Source: Streptomyces roseirectus
GTDB taxonomy: Bacteria; Actinomycetota; Actinomycetes; Streptomycetales; Streptomycetaceae
Length of the DNA stretch: 64,000 nt
Direction of reading: 5' to 3'
NCBI RefSeq assembly: GCF_014489635.1
Contig: NZ_CP060828.1
Span: 9,722,001-9,786,000 of the forward strand
The position numbers and the translations under genes are program-made. Each line of letters opens with the position of its first letter. The first letter of the stretch is position 1. Under the pieces are notes generated by a model. That model did no database searches. It had not been told where the DNA came from and was given only the letters and a program-made list of their open reading frames with translations. Shown one piece after another: positions 60,369 through 64,000 of the stretch.

Positions 60369-61913
60369 TCACTTCCGCCTCGGCGGGGTGTACTCCTTGA
60401 GGTAGTGGGCGACGCGGCCGGCGTAGGGCCGGATCTTCGGGGGAACACCGGCCGCGTCGTTCACCACGCCGTATGACGTCCGGTAGGCCGCCGAGATCAG
60501 CACCCGCCGGTCACCCGGCAGCCCGGCGTCGAGGCGGGACGAGATCCAGCACAGGTAACGGCCCATCGCCGGGATCGACTCGGCGGGCGGGAAGGGCGGC
60601 CGGGGCACCGCCTTGCCCGGGGTGCCGTCCGCGCGCATCCACCAGCGCAGCACGCGCGGCGTCCAGCGCGCGATGCCGTACTCGTCGGCGGCCGGGTCCG
60701 CGAGGTCCGGGTCGAAGTCGCTCTCCACCTTCAGCATGGCCGCGATCAGCGCCGCGGTGACGTCCGGCTGCCGGCAGTCGTGCGCCGTCTCCACGATCAG
60801 CAGCCGGTAGGCGGGCGGCACTCCCTTGTCGGTGCGCAGGTCGGCCGCCCCGTACGAGGCCGCCACCGCGTTCGCCCCCGAGGCCCCGGAGGAGCTGTCC
60901 GGCCGGTCGTCGTCCGCCCAGGTCACGACGGTGTACCCGAGCGCGGCGACGGCCATCGCGCCCGCGACGAGGGACGCGCGGACCAGACCCCGGCGCGGCG
61001 AACGGGACACAGCGCCCGTACCCGCCGTCGCCCCGACCCTGCGCAGCAGCGCCTCACCGGTGATCCGCTCCTCGTGCGTACGGGTCAGGCAGTCCCGCAC
61101 GATCTCCCGCCACGCGTCCGGGAGCCGCGGGGACAGGCGCAGTTCGTCCGTGCCCCGGGCGTAGGCCGCCGCCGCGTGCCGGCGGGCCGTCGGCGTGCCG
61201 CCCGGCAGGGGGAACGAACCGGTGAGGACCAGGTGGGCCAGCACACCGAACGCCCACACGTCGGCCGACGGGCGGATGCGGCGGCCCCGCTCGCCGATCT
61301 CCGACCACAGCAGCTCCGGGGGCGTGTAGTCGGGGGTCGCGAAGGCGGGCGTGTACGCGTGGGTGCCCTCCAGCTCCGCCGCCATGTTGAAGTCCGCCAG
61401 CCGCGCCGAACCGTCCGCCATCAGCAGCACGTTCGCCGGTTTCAGATCGCCGTGCACCCAGCCCGCCCGGTGCAGCTGGTCCAGCCCCTCGCAGATCTGC
61501 GCGAGCAGCGCCGGTCCCTGCGCGGGCGGCGTGGCCCCGGTGCGGGAGAGCAGGCACGCCAGGGACTCCCGGGCCCGCTCCAGGACGAGGACCACCGCGC
61601 CGTCCAGTTCCGGGCGGGCGGGGTCGTCCACCGTCAGCGTCCCGTACATGCGGATCAGCCGGGGGCGCCTCAGGCTGCGGTACAACGTCAGCTCACGGTC
61701 GGCGAGTTCACGCAGATGGGCGAGGTGACGGGGGGTTCCGGTGCCCGTCGGCAGGAACTTGAGGGCGGCCGTACGGGGCAGCTCCCCGGACGCGTCGTCG
61801 ACGCGCCGCGCCTCGTACACGCTGCCGAACGCGCCCGTGGCGATCGGCTCCCGCACCTCCCACCCGCCCACCCGGTAGCCCTTGGGCACGCGCACCGCGT
61901 ACGCCTCCGGCAT
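60369..61913 (-). CDS. Membrane Ser/Thr protein kinase with extracellular lytic-transglycosylase-like domain
   Basis: The 514-aa protein has a kinase domain (about 18-292) with K52 in AALKFLP, the catalytic HGDLKPANVLL (D156) and ADFN at 173-176 in place of DFG. A membrane helix lies at about 312-332. The outer domain (about 365-510) reads as an SLT/lysozyme-like fold: ALIAAMLKVESDFDPDLADP with a candidate catalytic E397, EYGIARWTP and a Tyr-Gly rich end. The ATG at 61913 overlaps the stop of the FHA gene by one base. It may couple cell-wall sensing or cutting to phosphorylation, with the FHA protein as partner. Confidence 0.8.
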   Translation of the reverse strand: MPEAYAVRVPKGYRVGGWEVREPIATGAFGSVYEARRVDDASGELPRTAALKFLPTGTGTPRHLAHLRELADRELTLYRSLRRPRLIRMYGTLTVDDPARPELDGAVVLVLERARESLACLLSRTGATPPAQGPALLAQICEGLDQLHRAGWVHGDLKPANVLLMADGSARLADFNMAAELEGTHAYTPAFATPDYTPPELLWSEIGERGRRIRPSADVWAFGVLAHLVLTGSFPLPGGTPTARRHAAAAYARGTDELRLSPRLPDAWREIVRDCLTRTHEERITGEALLRRVGATAGTGAVSRSPRRGLVRASLVAGAMAVAALGYTVVTWADDDRPDSSSGASGANAVAASYGAADLRTDKGVPPAYRLLIVETAHDCRQPDVTAALIAAMLKVESDFDPDLADPAADEYGIARWTPRVLRWWMRADGTPGKAVPRPPFPPAESIPAMGRYLCWISSRLDAGLPGDRRVLISAAYRTSYGVVNDAAGVPPKIRPYAGRVAHYLKEYTPPRRK

Positions 61914-62665
61914 CACCGCTCTCCCGGGCCCGGAAGACGGGTGGCGGACAGCGCGCCGAGGTCGTCCTCGCGGACGAGGTCGAAGCGCAGCGCCAGCGAC
62001 ACCAGGGACTCCTTCTTGCCGTTGAGGCGCGGGCCCGCGTCCGCCGTGTCGGGGCCGGGCTTCAGGCGCAGTTTCACGGCCAGGTAGTCGATGTTCCACT
62101 GCACCGTGGCGCGGGACACGGTGGGCCAGCCGGGGCGCAGCCGGTCGACGACCTGGTCGACCGTCGGCAGCGGGGCGTGCGGCACGCCGCGCAGCCGGGG
62201 TTCGCACAGGGCGGCCAGGACGGCGAAGTAGCGCTTCGTGCGGTCGAGGGAGAAGGCGGGTGCGGTCGTCGCGCCGAACGGGCCCGGTGACGTGTCGAGG
62301 TAGTCGTGGCGCGGCGCCCACACCTCGACCGGGAGCAGTTCACCGGCCGCCGGGAGCACGATCCGCGAGAACTCGAAGGGGATCGGCGCGTCCAGCCGCC
62401 CCGGGCTCACCTTGATGTGCTCGCCCGCGCCCTCCGGGTTCTCGACGACGTACGTCTGGCTCCGGCTGTGGTTGCTGAGTATCCAGTACGCGCCGTGCGC
62501 GGTGATCTCACCGGCGGCGCGTGAGACACCCTCGTGCGGGATCTCCAGGCCGCCCGGCCCCGTGGACCGGCCGAACGGGAGCCGTTCGCCGGGTGCCAGC
62601 CGAAAGCGCGTGCCCCTGCGGCCGTCCTCCGTGGTCGGCGGAGGTACCACGATGATGCTGTGCAA
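61913..62665 (-). CDS. FHA-domain protein paired with the kinase
   Basis: The 250-aa protein has an FHA-like domain at about 20-110 (RLAPGERLPFGRS, then EGVSRAAGEITAHGAYWILSNHSRSQTYVVEN, key parts GVSRAAGEI and NHSRSQTYV) and a helical C-terminal part with a winged-helix look (LPTVDQVVDRLRPGWPTVSRATVQWNIDYL, key part RPGWPTVSRATVQWNI). TTG 62665 is chosen since GGGGAG precedes it by eight bases; a GTG at 62650 is the alternative. FHA domains bind phosphothreonine, so it probably reads the product of the kinase encoded next. Confidence 0.75.
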   Translation of the reverse strand: MHSIIVVPPPTTEDGRRGTRFRLAPGERLPFGRSTGPGGLEIPHEGVSRAAGEITAHGAYWILSNHSRSQTYVVENPEGAGEHIKVSPGRLDAPIPFEFSRIVLPAAGELLPVEVWAPRHDYLDTSPGPFGATTAPAFSLDRTKRYFAVLAALCEPRLRGVPHAPLPTVDQVVDRLRPGWPTVSRATVQWNIDYLAVKLRLKPGPDTADAGPRLNGKKESLVSLALRFDLVREDDLGALSATRLPGPGER

Positions 62666-62843
62666 GATGCGTCTCCCCGTCTCGCAACTGTTCCCGGCCA
62701 GCGTAGGGCGGCGCACGGGGCGCACGACCCCCTCGCGCGGGTGTGACACGTCGATTGCCCGAAACGGCAACGGCGACGCCGTCTTGACGGTTGCCCACGG
62801 CGCCCTTCTCGCCCGCGCCCGGCCCCGCGGCTAGGCTCGCCGC

Positions 62844-63326
62844 ATGCCCAGGACCGACCGAGCCGCCCGCCTGATCGCGGCGCCCCCGACGGACGTCTAC
62901 ACCGCCCTCGTCGACCGCGACGCCCTGGAGGCGTGGCTGCCGCCGGACGGCATGCGGGGCCGGATCGAGCACTGGGACCCGCGTCCCGGCGGCGGCTTCC
63001 GCATGACGCTCACCTATCTCGACCCGGCCCACAGCCCCGGCAAGTCCTCGGCCGGCACCGACGTCGTCGACGTCCGCCTCACCGCCCTCGTCCCGCCCGA
63101 ACGCGTCGTTCAGCAGGCCGAGTTCACCTCCGACGACCCCGCGTACGCGGGCACGATGACGATGACCTGGCAGCTCACGGCGACGTTCGGAGGCACGGAG
63201 GTGACGGTCACCGCCACCGGCGTGCCGCCCGGCATCAGCCAGGCCGACCACGAGACCGGCATCGCCTCCTCCCTCGCCAACCTCGCCGCACACGTCGAGA
63301 CGCGGGCCCCGCGAGAGGCCGACTGA
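62844..63326 (+). CDS. SRPBCC (AHSA1-like) family protein
   Basis: The 160-aa protein has the START/AHSA1 cavity pattern: ARLIAAPPTDVYTALVDRDALEAWLPPDGMRG (key parts PPTDVYTALVD and WLPPDGM), WDPRPGGGFRMTLTY, and VTVTATGVPPGISQADHETGI. Such proteins bind lipids or other hydrophobic ligands. TAGGCT lies six bases before the ATG and no ribosome-binding site is seen, so the mRNA is probably leaderless. Confidence 0.82.
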   Translation: MPRTDRAARLIAAPPTDVYTALVDRDALEAWLPPDGMRGRIEHWDPRPGGGFRMTLTYLDPAHSPGKSSAGTDVVDVRLTALVPPERVVQQAEFTSDDPAYAGTMTMTWQLTATFGGTEVTVTATGVPPGISQADHETGIASSLANLAAHVETRAPREAD

Positions 63327-63333
63327 GCCGGCG

Positions 63334-63651
63334 TGATGCACAGCACGCAGGGCCCGGACGTCGAACTCGCCGACACCGGCGCAGAGTTCCCGGTCCACGC
63401 CGAACGCGTCCTGGCCGCCCTCGGCCAGGCCCTCGCCGCCGCAGGCATGGACGGTGCACGACAGGCGTTTCCGGCGGGGCCCGGCCCTCATCAGCGTCGT
63501 CGAGAACACCGCCGACAACTGGTCCTTCGGCTTCGGCCGTGCCCGGTACGTCGAGGGCGACCTCGCGATCCCCGGCCACCGACCCCGGACCGAGAAGCAC
63601 AGGCTCAGCGCACCCGCCGCCCCGCCCGGTACACCGCGCGGATGCCGGTGA
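63334..63651 (+). pseudogene. Short hypothetical gene broken by a frameshift
   Basis: The first frame reads MHSTQGPDVELADTGAEFPV and AERVLAALGQALAAAGM, then at about 63448 coding shifts to the next frame as TVHDRRFRRGPALISVVENT and ADNWSFGFGRARYVEGD, stopping at 63651. Dropping one G in ATGGACG would join them. The 3' end overlaps the convergent amidohydrolase. I do not recognise the family. Confidence 0.4.
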
Positions 63652-64000
63652 CCGCCGCGATGTCGTCGACGGGGGAGGCGTCGAGGGCGAGGAGGTCCGC
63701 GTCGGCGCCGGGGCGCAGGACGCCCTTGCGGCCGGCGCGGCCCACCGCCTCGGCGGCCCCGGTGGTCGCGGCGCGCAGCGCGTCCAGCGGGGACATGCCG
63801 AGTTCGGTGAGCTGACGCAGGGCGTACGGGTAGACGCCGTGGTCCTTCTGCGGGGCTATCCCGGAGTCGGTGCCGGCGACGACCCGCGCCCCGGAGGCGA
63901 CGACCTCGGTCATGAGGTCCAGGAGCGAGGCGTGGCCGGCGGCGACGCCGGGCGGCAGGGCCCCGCCGGGCCGCACGGCGAGCGTGAGACTGACGAACGT
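63605..64000 (-). CDS. Amidohydrolase (imidazolonepropionase/prolidase-like), C-terminal part
   Basis: The gene enters from beyond the window end and stops at 63605. The visible 131 codons hold the end of an amidohydrolase barrel: MTEVVASGARVVAGTDSGI with the metal-site Asp in GTDSG, then LRQLTELGMSPLDALRAATTGAAEAVG and the closing beta-sandwich (GVLRPGADADLLALDASP, YRAGRRV). The substrate is unknown; members cleave cyclic amides or Xaa-Pro dipeptides. The rest is not visible. Confidence 0.8.
   Translation of the reverse strand, partial: TFVSLTLAVRPGGALPPGVAAGHASLLDLMTEVVASGARVVAGTDSGIAPQKDHGVYPYALRQLTELGMSPLDALRAATTGAAEAVGRAGRKGVLRPGADADLLALDASPVDDIAAVTGIRAVYRAGRRVR

Overview
The window looks like a chromosomal segment of a Streptomyces-type actinomycete. 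GC is very high throughout, GTG starts are common, 4-bp stop/start overlaps are frequent, several promoters look leaderless (TANNNT about 6-7 nt before ATG), Tat and lipoprotein secretion signals abound, and TTA codons are so rare that two in one gene stand out. No tRNA, rRNA or CRISPR array was seen. The species cannot be named from the sequence.

Layout. 0-2.8 kb: nickel-pincer cofactor operon (end of larA, larB, larC, larE). 2.8-12.3 kb: a carbohydrate island with an ABC importer (lipoprotein plus two permeases), an unrecognised 657-aa protein, a fuconolactonase-like amidohydrolase, a divergent FadR-type regulator and a secreted GH29 alpha-L-fucosidase with a ricin-type lectin domain; a fucose-containing glycan is the likely target. 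12.3-17.1 kb: a VanJ-like membrane EEP phosphatase, a response regulator whose kinase partner survives only as a stub, a TetR/amidase divergent pair with two clean operators, and a frameshifted gene. 17.3-19.9 kb: a GH30 xylanase behind a perfect CebR box, and a PQQ-type sugar dehydrogenase. 20.2-26.1 kb: a secreted beta-rich (ETX/MTX2-like) protein, an orphan OpuAC-like lipoprotein, a small secreted protein and a large HTH-nSTAND-WD40 NTPase. 26.3-32.3 kb: a compact operon that reads as an uncharacterised RiPP system: MFS exporter (two TTA codons), S9 peptidase, 39-aa precursor candidate, hairpin, cobalamin-binding radical SAM enzyme, a 44-aa Glu/Ala-rich ORF fitted between two 4-bp overlaps, and a DUF5825-like protein. 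32.4-33.2 kb: GH12 cellulase with LacI-type operators.

33.2-36.7 kb: an IS607-family element (serine recombinase TnpA plus TnpB) inserted in an aminoglycoside-phosphotransferase-like gene. Removing the element restores the reading frame exactly. The gene upstream of that phosphotransferase carries an in-frame TGA. 36.7-41.7 kb: a GntR-controlled catabolic operon (MHS transporter, two-subunit transketolase, short-chain dehydrogenase). 41.7-46.9 kb: flavin oxidoreductases and the divergent tyrosine-degradation pair fahA/hppD. 47-50.7 kb: flavin monooxygenase, NmrA-like protein, MarR and HAD phosphatase, linked by six copies of a GTTGAYGCGTCAAC-like box. 50.7-64 kb: ECF42-type sigma factor with its YCII/DGPF partner, PucR, a secreted DUF4394 protein, AraC/MBL divergent pair, DUF1684, LLM, GNAT, a small secreted crystallin-like protein, an FHA-kinase pair whose kinase carries an extracellular transglycosylase-like domain, SRPBCC, and an amidohydrolase running off the end.

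Eight genes appear broken (about 14.1, 16.5, 33-36, 36.6, 43, 46, 59.6 and 63.4 kb), a high density that suggests either an accessory, decaying segment or some base-level errors. The RiPP-like operon is the best candidate for a previously undescribed system; the 20.2-22.2 kb secreted trio is second.
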